DNA of 64,000 nucleotides from Agrococcus sp. Marseille-Q4369. GTDB lineage: Bacteria > Actinomycetota > Actinomycetes > Actinomycetales > Microbacteriaceae. Position numbers and translations under genes: made by a program. The notes below the pieces were generated by a model that made no database searches, had not been told where the DNA came from, and saw nothing but the letters and a program-made list of their open reading frames with translations. The stretch covers positions 1,240,001 through 1,304,000 of the forward strand of contig NZ_CP070501.1 of assembly GCF_018308945.1 (NCBI RefSeq), written 5' to 3'. Below, piece after piece: positions 1 through 8,660 of the stretch. How positions within the stretch are numbered: the stretch's first letter is position 1; every line of letters starts with the position of its first letter.

Positions 1-558
1 GGCGAGCCGCTCGCCGCTCGCCTCGAGCAGCCGGTCGCAGTACTCGCACGCCGGGTCGACCACGACGAGCACATCGGGCACGTCGGCTGCGTCGGGCAGC
101 GGCTCGGGCGCGCCCTCGGCGGGCACGGGGTCGCGCTCGATCGCGCCGTCGGCGTCGAAGGCGATCGCGTCGGCCATGTTCGCGGGACCGTCGGCGGGCG
201 CGAGGGTGACGATCTGGCCGCCGAGCTCCTGCTGGATCGTCTCGAGCTCGGGGTCGCGGATCACCCAGCGGTCGAAGACGAGCACGGTCTGCTCCTGCAG
301 CTGCCGCTCGGTCGCGACCGCGAGCGCCGCATCGGCGCTGGCGGCGAGGATGAGCTCGGTGTCGGCGCCGCACGTCGCGACGACCGGGTCGTCGTCGCTC
401 TCGCGGTACTGCTCGACGAGGTCGTCGCACTGCCCGCCCGCGTCGAGGTAGGCGGCGCCGAGCTCGCCGATCGTGGTGATGGGCGGGGGCGGCGACGCCG
501 CGCACCCTGCCAGCACGGCGAGCGCGACGAGCGCGCCACCTGCCGACAGGGTGCGCAT
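1..558 (-). CDS. Thioredoxin-fold lipoprotein, 3' end cut by window edge
   Basis: The visible 186 codons begin at an ATG with a short signal peptide ending in a lipobox (AVLAGC), so the mature protein should be lipid-anchored outside the membrane. A CEYC motif preceded by VVVDP lies near the cut C-terminal side and looks like a thioredoxin-type CxxC active site, so a thiol-disulfide role is inferred. The start is only 4 nt after the stop of the DsbA-like gene, which implies co-transcription and joint work on extracellular disulfides. The end lies outside the window, so full length and family cannot be settled. Confidence 0.7.
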   Translation of the reverse strand, partial: MRTLSAGGALVALAVLAGCAASPPPPITTIGELGAAYLDAGGQCDDLVEQYRESDDDPVVATCGADTELILAASADAALAVATERQLQEQTVLVFDRWVIRDPELETIQQELGGQIVTLAPADGPANMADAIAFDADGAIERDPVPAEGAPEPLPDAADVPDVLVVVDPACEYCDRLLEASGERLA

Positions 559-562
559 GCGC

Positions 563-1453
563 TCAGCCGTCGCTCGGGGCGGGCGACTCCGCGGGCTCGG
601 GCGACTCGGTGAGCGAGCCGGCCGTCGCCGTGACGAACGCCTGGAACCCTGCCGCGTCGCCGGGGGCGCCGGCGTAGCGCTCGCCGTTCACGATGACCGT
701 CGGCGTGCGGTCGGCGACCTCGCCGTCGGTGCCGGGCAGCGGCTCGGTGCCGGCGCGCACGGTGGCGTCCTCGACCCAGCTCATGAAGCGGCCCTCGGTG
801 ATGCACTCGGCGAGCCCGCCCGACGTGTCGATGCCGGCCGACTCGGCGACGCCGACGATCTCGTCGTTCGTCAGGCCCGGCGTGCCCTCCTCGGGGCGGT
901 TGTCGAACATCGCGGAGTTGAACGCCCAGAACTGGTCGGGCGCGTGCTCGGCGACGCACGCGGCGGCGGAGGCGGAGCGCGTCGAGTACTTCGTGCCGAG
1001 CGACGTGCGGTCGAGGATCGAGATCGGGTGCACCTCGACGGTCGCGGCGCCGGTCTCGAGCAGCTGCTCGAGCGTCGCGCGGTTGGCCTCGTCGAAGGCG
1101 CCGCACGCGGGGCACATGTAGTCCTGGTAGATCTGGATCTGGATCTGGTCGTCGCGCGGCTCGGTCGGCGTCGGCTCGCCCTCCGGCGGCGTCGCGGGCG
1201 TGCGCTCCGCCTCGAAGCCGGCGCCGATCACGATGCCGTTGCTCGCCATGTTCTCGGGGCCGGGGCCCGCGGGGCGGATGCTGTTGACGATCACGACCGC
1301 CACGATCGCGACGATCGCCACGGCAGCCACGATGATGCCGCCGATCGTCAGGCCCTTCTTGAGGCGCTCCTTCTTGCGGCGCTCCTCCTGCATCCGGCGG
1401 GCCTGCTCGCGGGCCTGCGCACGACGCTCGTTCTTCGTCAGCTTCTCGCTCAT
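563..1453 (-). CDS. Membrane-anchored DsbA-like thiol:disulfide oxidoreductase
   Basis: This is a 296-residue protein with a charged cytoplasmic N-terminus (many K/R/E to residue 34), one transmembrane helix at about 35-58, and an extracellular thioredoxin domain with a CPAC active site at 114-117 (YQDYMCPACGAF). This matches the DsbA/Com1-like thioredoxin family that oxidises or isomerises disulfides in exported actinobacterial proteins. The ATG at 1453 is chosen over a longer upstream reading because AAGGACG lies just before it and the family usually begins with this charged segment. It precedes the thioredoxin-fold lipoprotein by 4 nt. The exact redox direction cannot be told from sequence. 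Confidence 0.85.
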   Translation of the reverse strand: MSEKLTKNERRAQAREQARRMQEERRKKERLKKGLTIGGIIVAAVAIVAIVAVVIVNSIRPAGPGPENMASNGIVIGAGFEAERTPATPPEGEPTPTEPRDDQIQIQIYQDYMCPACGAFDEANRATLEQLLETGAATVEVHPISILDRTSLGTKYSTRSASAAACVAEHAPDQFWAFNSAMFDNRPEEGTPGLTNDEIVGVAESAGIDTSGGLAECITEGRFMSWVEDATVRAGTEPLPGTDGEVADRTPTVIVNGERYAGAPGDAAGFQAFVTATAGSLTESPEPAESPAPSDG

Positions 1454-1629
1454 GCGTCCTTGTCCTGGGTCGGCCGTGGTCACGGCGGTGGGCGCCGCTG
1501 GGGGAAGCGCGCCGTCCTCTAGGGTACCGGCAGGCCGACGTGCCAGGATGAGCACGCGGGCGACGGCGCCCGTCCTCACCACGACGGATCGTCCGGCACG
1601 TACCTGCCGGTGGAAAGGGAGTATCGACA

Positions 1630-2706
1630 ATGGCGTCTGTGACGTTCGACAAGGCCACCCGGGTCTACCCCGGCGGCAACCGCCCCGCGGTCGACGCGAT
1701 CGACCTCGAGATCGGCGACGGGGAGTTCCTCGTGCTGGTCGGCCCCTCCGGCTGCGGCAAGTCCACGACCCTCCGCATGCTCGCGGGCCTCGAAGAGGTC
1801 AACGACGGCCGCATCCTGATCGGCGACCGCGAGGTCACCGACATGCCGCCGAAGGACCGCGACATCGCGATGGTGTTCCAGAACTACGCGCTCTACCCGC
1901 ACATGACGGTCGCCGAGAACATGGGCTTCGCGCTCAAGATCGCCGGCGTCGCCAAGGAGGAGCGCGCGAAGCGCGTCGAGGAGGCGGCGAAGCTGCTCGA
2001 CCTCGAGCCCTACCTGAGCCGCAAGCCGAAGGCCCTCTCGGGCGGTCAGCGCCAGCGCGTCGCGATGGGCCGCGCGATCGTCCGCCAGCCGCAGGTGTTC
2101 CTCATGGACGAGCCGCTGTCGAACCTCGACGCCAAGCTGCGCGTGCAGACGCGCACGCAGATCGCTTCGCTCCAGCGCCGCCTCGGCGTCACGACGGTCT
2201 ACGTCACGCACGACCAGACCGAGGCGCTCACGATGGGCGACCGCATCGCGGTGCTCAAGGACGGCGTGCTGCAGCAGGTCGGCACCCCGCGCGAGCTCTA
2301 CGGCCAGCCGGCGAACCAGTTCGTCGCCGGCTTCATCGGCAGCCCCGCCATGAACCTCATGGAACTGCCCGTCACCGAGCGCGGCATCGAGTTCGGCGCG
2401 CACGTCACGCCCATCCCGCGCGAGCAGCTCGCGGCGGCGAAGGGCCACGTCGTCGTCGGTGTGCGCCCCGAGGACATCTCGGTCGCCGAGTCGGGCGGCG
2501 TCGGCCTGCCGGTGCTCGTCGATCTCGTCGAGGAGCTCGGCGCCGACGGCTACCTCTACGGCCACGCCGACGTCGAGGGCAAGCGCGTCGACATCGTCGC
2601 GCGCGTCGACGGGCGCACGCACGCCTCGCTCGGCGACACCGTGTACATCACGCCCGACCCGCAGCACATGCACCTGTTCGACTCCGACAGCGGCAACCGC
2701 CTCTGA
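1630..2706 (+). CDS. ugpC: ABC transporter ATPase, UgpC/MsmK family (carbohydrate import)
   Basis: This 358-residue ATPase has a Walker [10 protein letters not shown] at 38-46, signature LSGGQRQRVAMGRA, Walker B LMDEPLSNLDA and the switch histidine in THDQTEA. A C-terminal TOBE/MOI-like regulatory region follows from about residue 240. Members of this family energise importers for sugars or glycerol phosphate, often serving several transporters. No permease or binding-protein gene is adjacent. The sugar importer at 36.8-40.2 kb lacks its own ATPase, so sharing is likely but inferred. An AAAGGGAG ribosome binding site lies 9 nt before the ATG. A hairpin terminator follows the gene. Confidence 0.93.
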   Translation: MASVTFDKATRVYPGGNRPAVDAIDLEIGDGEFLVLVGPSGCGKSTTLRMLAGLEEVNDGRILIGDREVTDMPPKDRDIAMVFQNYALYPHMTVAENMGFALKIAGVAKEERAKRVEEAAKLLDLEPYLSRKPKALSGGQRQRVAMGRAIVRQPQVFLMDEPLSNLDAKLRVQTRTQIASLQRRLGVTTVYVTHDQTEALTMGDRIAVLKDGVLQQVGTPRELYGQPANQFVAGFIGSPAMNLMELPVTERGIEFGAHVTPIPREQLAAAKGHVVVGVRPEDISVAESGGVGLPVLVDLVEELGADGYLYGHADVEGKRVDIVARVDGRTHASLGDTVYITPDPQHMHLFDSDSGNRL

Positions 2707-2719
2707 CCGGCACCGAGCG

Positions 2720-2746
2720 ACGGCCCCGTCCTGGCGACGGGGCCGT
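2720..2746 (+). terminator. Rho-independent-type hairpin after ugpC
   Basis: An 11-bp perfect stem ACGGCCCCGTC / GACGGGGCCGT with a 5-nt loop starts 13 nt after the ugpC stop. It is not followed by a T tract, as is usual in this GC-rich sequence. Confidence 0.75.
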
Positions 2747-2798
2747 CGTCGTCGACGGATGCGCGCGATCGACCCGAGCGCGCACGCCCGGTCGCGCC

Positions 2799-2804
2799 TA
2801 CCAT
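2799..2804 (+). promoter_or_regulatory. -10 hexamer TACCAT, predicted leaderless start
   Basis: TACCAT lies 6 nt before the ATG at 2811. Transcription would therefore begin at or next to the start codon, and there is no Shine-Dalgarno sequence. Confidence 0.55.
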
Positions 2805-2810
2805 GGCGGC

Positions 2811-4118
2811 ATGCGGTCCGACCTGCGCATCACCTCCGCCGTGATGGATGCGACGCTGCTCGACCTGCCGTGGGACGAGCCGCTCGAGCAGTGGACCGAC
2901 GCCGACGTCGTGCAGCTGCCGAAGGGCATCTCGCGGCACCTCGTGCGCTTCGCGCGGCTCGGCGGCCGCGTCGTGGCGATCAAGGAGACGACGCCCGAGA
3001 TGGCGACCCGGGAGTACGGGATGCTCCGCACGCTGCAGCGGCTCGAGGTGCCGTGCGTCGAGCCGCTCGCGGTGATCGCCGACCGGGTCGACGCCGACGG
3101 CAACCCGCTCGCCGCGGCGCTCGTCACCCGACACTTGCGCTTCTCGCTCCCCTACCGCGCCCTCTACTCCTCTGCGCTCAAGGAGCCGACCGCGCAGCGC
3201 CTCGTCGACGCGCTCGCGGGGCTGCTCGTGCGGCTCCACCTCGTCGGCTTCTACTGGGGCGACGTCTCGCTCTCGAACACGCTCTTCCGCCGCGACGCCG
3301 GCGCCTTCGCCGCCTACCTCGTCGACGCCGAGACCGGCACGCTGCTGCGCGACGGCCTCTCGGACGGCCGCCGCGAGGACGACCTCGAGATCGCGCGCGT
3401 CAACATCGCGGGCGAGCTGCTCGACCTCGCCGCGGGCGACCGCCTCGACGAGTCGATCGATCCGGTGCAGGTCGCCGGCTCGATCGTCGACCAGTACCGC
3501 TCGCTCTGGCACGAGCTCCACAGCGACGAGGTGCTGCCCGCCGACGAGCGCTGGCGCATCTCCGCTCGCATCGAGCGGCTCAACGCGCTCGGCTACGACA
3601 TCGGCGAGCTCGCGATCCGCACGGGCGACGGCGGCACGACCGTGCGCATCCAGCCCAAGGTCGTCGACCCGGGCCACCACCACCGCCGGCTGCAGTCGCT
3701 CACCGGCATCGACGCGCAGGAGAATCAGGCGCGGCGGCTGCTCAACGACCTCGACCAGTACGTCGCGACGCAGCACGACCTGCGGCCGCACGTCGGCGAC
3801 GAGGCGCTCGCCCACGAGTGGCTCGAGCAGGTGTTCCAACCGATCGTGCAGTCGGTGCCGATCGAGCTGCGCGGCAAGCTCGAGCCCGCCGAGATCTTCC
3901 ACGAGGTGCTCGAGCACCGCTGGTTCCTCTCCGAGCGCGAGCAGCGCGAGGTGCCGCTCGCCGAGGCGGCCGAGCAGTACATCGCGACGCAGCTCGCGTT
4001 CCGGCGCGACGAGGCGGCGCTGCTCGACCTGCCGCTCACGATGACGATGCCCATCATCACCGTGCAGGGCCTCCTCGACGAGGAGGACGACGAGGGCGAC
4101 TGGCGCGACCGCGTCTGA
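2811..4118 (+). CDS. DUF4032 protein with kinase-like N-terminal domain
   Basis: This 435-residue protein matches the actinobacterial DUF4032 family. The N-terminal half looks like a lipopolysaccharide-kinase/protein-kinase fold: VVAIKE (candidate nucleotide-binding lysine), LHLVGFYWGDVSLSNTLF (catalytic-loop-like D and N) and YLVDAET (DFG-like metal-binding D). The C-terminal half carries the DUF4032-type region with a helical acidic tail. The substrate is unknown. It stands alone between a terminator and the convergent rlmB. The start follows a TACCAT -10 by 6 nt, so a leaderless transcript is likely. Kinase activity is inference from motifs only. Confidence 0.8.
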   Translation: MRSDLRITSAVMDATLLDLPWDEPLEQWTDADVVQLPKGISRHLVRFARLGGRVVAIKETTPEMATREYGMLRTLQRLEVPCVEPLAVIADRVDADGNPLAAALVTRHLRFSLPYRALYSSALKEPTAQRLVDALAGLLVRLHLVGFYWGDVSLSNTLFRRDAGAFAAYLVDAETGTLLRDGLSDGRREDDLEIARVNIAGELLDLAAGDRLDESIDPVQVAGSIVDQYRSLWHELHSDEVLPADERWRISARIERLNALGYDIGELAIRTGDGGTTVRIQPKVVDPGHHHRRLQSLTGIDAQENQARRLLNDLDQYVATQHDLRPHVGDEALAHEWLEQVFQPIVQSVPIELRGKLEPAEIFHEVLEHRWFLSEREQREVPLAEAAEQYIATQLAFRRDEAALLDLPLTMTMPIITVQGLLDEEDDEGDWRDRV

Positions 4119-4142
4119 CCCGCCCAGCGAGACGCACCGCCC

Positions 4143-4201
4143 ACCGGGGCGCATCCGCCCGAGCGGGGCCCGCGTGCCCGCCCCGGTCAGGCGGAACCGC
4201 C
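4143..4201. terminator. Possible bidirectional terminator between convergent genes
   Basis: The 137-bp gap between the DUF4032 gene and rlmB contains distant arms ACCGGGGCG / CGCCCCGGT (4143-4151 and 4179-4187) and a small GGCGG-aa-CCGCC hairpin (4190-4201). There is no T tract, so support is modest. Confidence 0.35.
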
Positions 4202-4255
4202 CCGGTCGCCGCACGCACGCCCGATCTCGATGCGCGACCTCCGGCCGCTGCTCGA

Positions 4256-5227
4256 TCAGCGCGAGGAGCGGCGCTTCGCGACCTCGTAGAGCGTGACGGA
4301 TGCGGCGATGCCGGCGTTGAGCGACTCGGTCGCCGACGAGATGGGGATCGAGACGATCGCATCGCACGTCTCGGCCACGAGCCGCGAGAGCCCCTTGCCC
4401 TCGCTGCCGACGACGATCACGAGCGGGCCGCCCGCGAGGTCGAGCTCGTGCAGCGGCACGTCGCCGTCGCCGTCGAGCCCGACGACGAACACGCCCTGCG
4501 ACTTCAGCTCCTTGAGCGTCGTCGTGAGGTTCGTGGCCATCGCGACCGGCACGCGCGCGGCGGCGCCGGCGCTCGTCTTCCACGCCGACGCGGTCACGCC
4601 CACCGAGCGGCGCTGCGGCACGATGACGCCCTGCGCGCCGAACGCGGCGGCCGAGCGGATGATCGCGCCGAGGTTCCGCGGGTCGGTGATGCCGTCGAGC
4701 GCGACGAGCAGCGGCGTCTGCTGCCGGTCGACGATCTGCTCGAGCAGCTCGATCGGGTGCGCGTACTGGTACGGCGGCACCTTGAGCGCGACGCCCTGGT
4801 GCACGGCGTCGTGGCCCGAGAGCCGGTCGAGCTCGGGCCGCATGACCTCGAGCACCGGCAGTCCGCGCTTGTTCGCGATCGAGAGGATCTCCTTGACCCG
4901 CTCGTCCATCTCGAGCCGGGCGGCGAGGATGAGCGTCGTCGCGGGCGTCTTCGTGCGCAGCGCCTCGAGCACGCTGTTGCGGCCGGTGACGAGCTCGGAG
5001 TCGTCCTTCGCCGACGAGGGCTTGCGGTGGCGGGGCGGCTCGGGGCGGCGGCCCTTCTGCGCGGCCGCCTCGAAGCGCTCGCGCGCCGACTTGCGCTTGC
5101 CGGCGACGTGCCACGAGCGGTCCTCGGCCTTCGGCGTGGGGCCCTTGCCCTCGAGCGCCTTCCGGCCGTGGCCGCCCGTGCCCTTCTGCGGGCCCTTCTT
5201 GCGCGGCGATCGCTGCGACTTGGTCAT
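4256..5227 (-). CDS. rlmB: 23S rRNA (guanosine-2'-O-)-methyltransferase RlmB (SpoU family)
   Basis: The 323-residue protein has a basic, disordered N-terminus (residues 1-75), then the TrmH/RlmB substrate-binding domain (GRNSVLEAL) and a C-terminal SPOUT fold. The SPOUT fold shows GITDPRNLGAIIRSA, VVGSEGKGL and IPISSATESLNA, the three conserved SpoU motifs that form the knotted SAM site. RlmB 2'-O-methylates a guanosine of domain V of 23S rRNA. Its ATG overlaps the TGA of cysS in an ATGA arrangement, so translation is coupled. The cysS-rlmB pairing is common in actinobacteria. Confidence 0.93.
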   Translation of the reverse strand: MTKSQRSPRKKGPQKGTGGHGRKALEGKGPTPKAEDRSWHVAGKRKSARERFEAAAQKGRRPEPPRHRKPSSAKDDSELVTGRNSVLEALRTKTPATTLILAARLEMDERVKEILSIANKRGLPVLEVMRPELDRLSGHDAVHQGVALKVPPYQYAHPIELLEQIVDRQQTPLLVALDGITDPRNLGAIIRSAAAFGAQGVIVPQRRSVGVTASAWKTSAGAAARVPVAMATNLTTTLKELKSQGVFVVGLDGDGDVPLHELDLAGGPLVIVVGSEGKGLSRLVAETCDAIVSIPISSATESLNAGIAASVTLYEVAKRRSSR

Positions 5228-6633
5228 GAGATGCTCCAGGTGGTGGTGTCCTTGCCGTCCTCGACGGCGATGCCGGCGGCGGCGAGCGCATCGCGGATGC
5301 GGTCGGAGGCGGCGAAGTCCTTCTTCGCGCGCGCCTCGCGGCGCTCTGCCAGCAGCGACTCGACGAGGCTCGAGAGCGCCCCGGTCGCGGCCGACGTTCC
5401 AGGATGCCACACCTCGTCGGCCGGGTCGAGGCCCAGCACGCGCAGCATCGCCCGCACCTCCCCCGCTCGCGCGAGCGCGGCATCCGCCTCCCCCGCGTCG
5501 AGCGCGGCGTTCGCGGCGCGCGTCGACTCGTGCAGCACCGCGACCGCTTGCGGGGTCGAGAGGTCGTCGTCCATCGCCGCGCCGAACGCCACCGGCACGT
5601 CCGACTCCGGCAGCTCGCCCGCGCGCGCCGCGCGCTCGAGCATCGACTCGATGCGGCCGAACGCCGCCTCCGCCTCGCCGAGCGAGCCGCCCTCGAGGTC
5701 GCCGGCCGCGGTGCGGAGGTCGATCGTCGAGCGATAGTGCGGGGCGAGCAGGAAGTAGCGCACGACGATCGGGCGCACGGCGCGCACGAGGTCGGCGGCG
5801 AAGATCGAGTTGCCGAGCGACTTCGACATCTTCTCGCCGTCGACGTGCACGAGGCCGTTGTGGCTCCAGACGCTCGCGAACGCGAGCCCCGCCGCCGTCG
5901 ACTGCGCGAGCTCGTTCTCGTGGTGCGGGAAGCGCAGGTCGAGGCCACCGCCGTGGATGTCGAACGCGTCGCCGAGGTAGCGGCGCGACATCGCCGAGCA
6001 CTCGATGTGCCAGCCCGGCCGGCCGCGGCCCCACGGGGAGTCCCACGAGGCCGAGGCGGGCTCCTCGGGCTTCTGCGCCTTCCAGAGCGCGAAGTCGCGC
6101 GGGTCGCGCTTGCCGCGCGGGTCGGCGTCGGCGGCGGACTCCATGTTGTCGAGCGACTGGCGCGTGAGGGCGCCGTACTCGCGCCAGGAGCGCACGTCGA
6201 AGTAGACGTCGGCCGAGCCGTCGAGGGCCGGGTAGGCGTGGCCGCGCTCGATGAGCTCGGCGATGAGCGCGTGCATCTCGGGCACGGAGGCGGTGGCTCG
6301 CGGCTCGTACGTCGGCGCGGCGACGCCGACGGCGCGGTACGCCGCCGTGAACTCGAGCTCGACGCGGTAGGCGAGCGCCCACCACGGCTCGTCGACCGCG
6401 TTGACGAGCACCTTGTCGTCGATGTCGGTGACGTTGCGCACGAACGTGACGCGGTGGCCGCGGTGCTCGAGCCAGCGGCGCCAGACGTCGTAGGCGACGG
6501 CGCTGCGCACGTGGCCGATGTGCGGCGACGACTGCACCGTCGGACCGCAGACGTACATCGAGACCTCGCCGGCCTTGAGTGGCTGCAGGTCGACGATCGC
6601 CTGCTGCTTCGAGTCGTAGATGCGCACGGTCAC
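5224..6633 (-). CDS. cysS: Cysteine--tRNA ligase
   Basis: This 469-residue class I synthetase has a zinc-binding cysteine in YVCGPTVQ, the HIGH motif PHIGHVRSA, the WHIECSAM segment with further zinc ligands, and the GEKMSKSLGN loop. It charges tRNA-Cys in the cytoplasm. I chose GTG at 6633 (product begins TVRIYDSKQQ after the initiator), which fits the family's usual N-terminus. A TAGCCT hexamer ends 8 nt upstream and no good ribosome binding site is seen. A TTG three codons earlier is possible but less likely. The gene overlaps rlmB by 4 nt. Confidence 0.94.
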   Translation of the reverse strand: MTVRIYDSKQQAIVDLQPLKAGEVSMYVCGPTVQSSPHIGHVRSAVAYDVWRRWLEHRGHRVTFVRNVTDIDDKVLVNAVDEPWWALAYRVELEFTAAYRAVGVAAPTYEPRATASVPEMHALIAELIERGHAYPALDGSADVYFDVRSWREYGALTRQSLDNMESAADADPRGKRDPRDFALWKAQKPEEPASASWDSPWGRGRPGWHIECSAMSRRYLGDAFDIHGGGLDLRFPHHENELAQSTAAGLAFASVWSHNGLVHVDGEKMSKSLGNSIFAADLVRAVRPIVVRYFLLAPHYRSTIDLRTAAGDLEGGSLGEAEAAFGRIESMLERAARAGELPESDVPVAFGAAMDDDLSTPQAVAVLHESTRAANAALDAGEADAALARAGEVRAMLRVLGLDPADEVWHPGTSAATGALSSLVESLLAERREARAKKDFAASDRIRDALAAAGIAVEDGKDTTTWSIS

Positions 6634-6737
6634 GGTGCCCAAGGCTACTGGCGCTTCCGTTTCGCAGGCGATCCGGGCGGGTCGAGGGGAATCCTCCCTC
6701 GGGCCGGCTCGATCGCCTGCAGAACGAGTGGGGTGGG

Positions 6738-7883
6738 TCAGCGGCGACGGATGAGGGCGGTCGCGATCGCCTGCACGCCCTCGCCCCGACCGATCGCGCC
6801 GAGCCCGTCGGTCGTCGTGCCGCTCACGCTCACCGGCGCGCCGACCATCGCACTGAGCGCCGCTTGCGCCTCGTCGCGGCGAGTGCCGATGCGCGGCCGC
6901 ACGCCGAGCACCTGCACGGCGACGTTCACGGGCGCCCAGCCGTCCGCCGCGAGCCGCTCGAGCGCGGCGCGCACGAACACCTCGCCGCGCGCGCCGGAGT
7001 ACTGCGGGTCGTCGACGCCGACGAGGCCACCGATGTCGCCGAGCCCCGCGGCGCCGAGCAGCGCGTCGACGATCGCGTGGCACACCGCATCCCCGTCGGA
7101 GTGGCCGGCGAGGCCCTGCCCCTCCCACTCGAGTCCCGCGAGCATGAGCGTCCCGTCGCCGCCGAAGGCGTGCACGTCGACGCCGATCCCGGTGCGCAGC
7201 TCGTCCACGCGACCCCCCTCCGGCGCGAGCAGCGCCTCCGCGCGGTCGGCGTCAGCCGCCGTCGTGATCTTGAACGCGAGCTCGTCGCCCGGCACCGACG
7301 CGACCGGTTCGCCGAGCGCCTGCACGAGCTGGGCGTCGTCGGTCGAGTCGGCGCGCGCGAGCGCCTCCGCGTAGGCGGCACGCAGCAGTTGGGCGTCGAA
7401 GCCCTGCGGCGTCTGCATCGCGCGGAGCGTCGAGCGGTCGACGATGCGGCCGAGCCCCGCGGCACCCGACTCGCGGATGGTGTCGACGACGGGCAGCACC
7501 GGCACGACGGCGCGCGCGCCGCCCCGCAGCGCCTCGACGACCCGCTCGACGAGCGAGCGCGGCGCGAGCGCTCGGGCGGCGTCGTGCACGAGCACGAAGC
7601 GCTCCTCGCCCACGCGCTCGAGTCCCGCCGCGACCGAGTCGGCCCGCGTCGCGCCGCCCACGACCACGAGCGCGTCGACCCGCGCACGCTCGGCCGCCGC
7701 CGACGCATCCGCCTCGAACCCCGCAGGCACGACGACGACGATCGACGCGTCGATGCCCGCGAGGCCGCGCAGCGCGTGCTCGAGGATCGTCGCGCTCGCG
7801 AGCTCGGCGAAGGCCTTCGGCACGCCGCGCCCGAGGCGCGTGCCGCTGCCCGCGGCGACGACGATGATGGCGGTGTCGGTCAC
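6738..7883 (-). CDS. ispDF: Bifunctional IspD-IspF (MEP isoprenoid pathway)
   Basis: This 381-residue fusion starts with 2-C-methyl-D-erythritol 4-phosphate cytidylyltransferase (AAGSGTRLG nucleotide loop with the PKAF lysine, VHDAARA, about residues 1-225). It ends with 2-C-methyl-D-erythritol 2,4-cyclodiphosphate synthase (GIGVDVHAF, GHSDGDAVCHAI metal site, TTTDGLG). It covers the third and fifth steps of the MEP pathway in one cytoplasmic protein. The two activities are separate genes in many bacteria but fused in several actinobacterial and proteobacterial lineages. The GTG start lies 7 nt after a TAGGCT -10, so a leaderless transcript is likely. A terminator hairpin separates it from carD. 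Confidence 0.94.
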   Translation of the reverse strand: MTDTAIIVVAAGSGTRLGRGVPKAFAELASATILEHALRGLAGIDASIVVVVPAGFEADASAAAERARVDALVVVGGATRADSVAAGLERVGEERFVLVHDAARALAPRSLVERVVEALRGGARAVVPVLPVVDTIRESGAAGLGRIVDRSTLRAMQTPQGFDAQLLRAAYAEALARADSTDDAQLVQALGEPVASVPGDELAFKITTAADADRAEALLAPEGGRVDELRTGIGVDVHAFGGDGTLMLAGLEWEGQGLAGHSDGDAVCHAIVDALLGAAGLGDIGGLVGVDDPQYSGARGEVFVRAALERLAADGWAPVNVAVQVLGVRPRIGTRRDEAQAALSAMVGAPVSVSGTTTDGLGAIGRGEGVQAIATALIRRR

Positions 7884-7890
7884 GCGCTCG

Positions 7891-7896
7891 AGCCTA
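7891..7896 (-). promoter_or_regulatory. -10 hexamer TAGGCT for ispDF, predicted leaderless
   Basis: TAGGCT is followed by 7 nt and then the GTG start of ispDF. It gives ispDF its own promoter downstream of the carD terminator. Confidence 0.5.
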
Positions 7897-7928
7897 GATG
7901 CCTCGCGCGGCCGCGCCCGGACGTGGAA

Positions 7929-7960
7929 CGAGGCACCCGATCGAGAGATCGGATGCCTCG
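7929..7960 (-). terminator. Hairpin terminator after carD
   Basis: A 14-bp stem with one mismatch (CGAGGCA-CCGATC pairing with GATCGG-TGCCTCG) and a 4-nt GAGA loop lies between the carD stop and the ispDF start. Confidence 0.75.
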
Positions 7961-7989
7961 CCCCAGGCATGTGCCTGCAGGTCTGCGGG

Positions 7990-8478
7990 TCAGCTCGCGG
8001 GGGCGAGCGCCTCGTCGAGGCGCGCCGCGGCGGCGTCCTCATCGGTGTGCTCGGCGAGCGCGAGCTCGGAGACCAGGATCTGCCGCGCCTTCGCGAGCAT
8101 GCGCTTCTCGCCGGCCGAGAGGCCGCGGTCCTGGTCGCGGCGGCTGAGGTCGCGGACGACCTCGCTCACCTTGATGACGTCACCGGACGCGAGCTTCTCG
8201 ACGTTCGCCTTGTAGCGGCGGGCCCAGTTGGTGGGCTCCTCGGTGAAGTCGGCGCGCAGCACCTCGAAGACCTTGTCGAGGCCCTCCTCGCCGATCACGT
8301 CGCGGACGCCGACCATGTCGACGTTCTGCGCCGGCACCTCGATCGTGAGCCCGCCCTGTGCGACGTTGAGCTTGAGGTAGGTGGTCTCGACGCCCTTGAT
8401 CTTGCGCACCTTGACCTCGGTGATCGTTGCGGCACCGTGGTGGGGGTAGACGACCGTCTCTCCGACCTCAAAGTTCAT
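7990..8478 (-). CDS. carD: CarD/CdnL-family RNA polymerase-binding regulator
   Basis: The 162-residue protein begins [19 protein letters not shown], the typical CarD N-terminal Tudor-like RNA polymerase interaction domain (to about residue 70). A helical DNA-contacting domain follows, with [13 protein letters not shown] and the conserved tryptophan that wedges at the -10 upstream edge. CarD stabilises open complexes at housekeeping promoters and is essential in mycobacteria. A strong AGGAG ribosome binding site and a TAAAAT -10 element precede it. The ispD/ispF neighbourhood is the usual one for actinobacterial carD. Confidence 0.95.
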   Translation of the reverse strand: MNFEVGETVVYPHHGAATITEVKVRKIKGVETTYLKLNVAQGGLTIEVPAQNVDMVGVRDVIGEEGLDKVFEVLRADFTEEPTNWARRYKANVEKLASGDVIKVSEVVRDLSRRDQDRGLSAGEKRMLAKARQILVSELALAEHTDEDAAAARLDEALAPAS

Positions 8479-8508
8479 CGAATGCTCCTCGTCATAGCCA
8501 GAACCTCG

Positions 8509-8514
8509 ATTTTA
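8509..8514 (-). promoter_or_regulatory. carD promoter -10 element (TAAAAT)
   Basis: The sequence GATAAAAT is an unusually AT-rich island and fits an extended strong -10. It lies 30 nt before the carD ATG, leaving room for the AGGAG ribosome binding site. The -35 region is not clear. Confidence 0.6.
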
Positions 8515-8660
8515 TCACAGCGTGTCGCTCGCCCAGGCCCGCGGGGCGTGGTTGGATCGCGCCCCTCAGCGCCGCGTGGAGCGTCCATCGGGCGGGTATT
8601 AGAGTGGTCGTGACCGCGGTCGCGCACTCAGCGCCCGCGGCCATCGTCGAAAGGGATCCC

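Noticed and set aside
563-1630. Longer 355-codon version of the DsbA-like gene
   Set aside because: The extra 59 residues run through the promoter region and look non-coding. The inner ATG has a ribosome binding site and the family's usual N-terminus.
1200-4118. Very long open frame of 972 codons on the plus strand
   Set aside because: Only the part from 2811 (DUF4032) is a real protein. The rest is an open shadow frame across dsbA-like and ugpC genes, as is common at this GC content.
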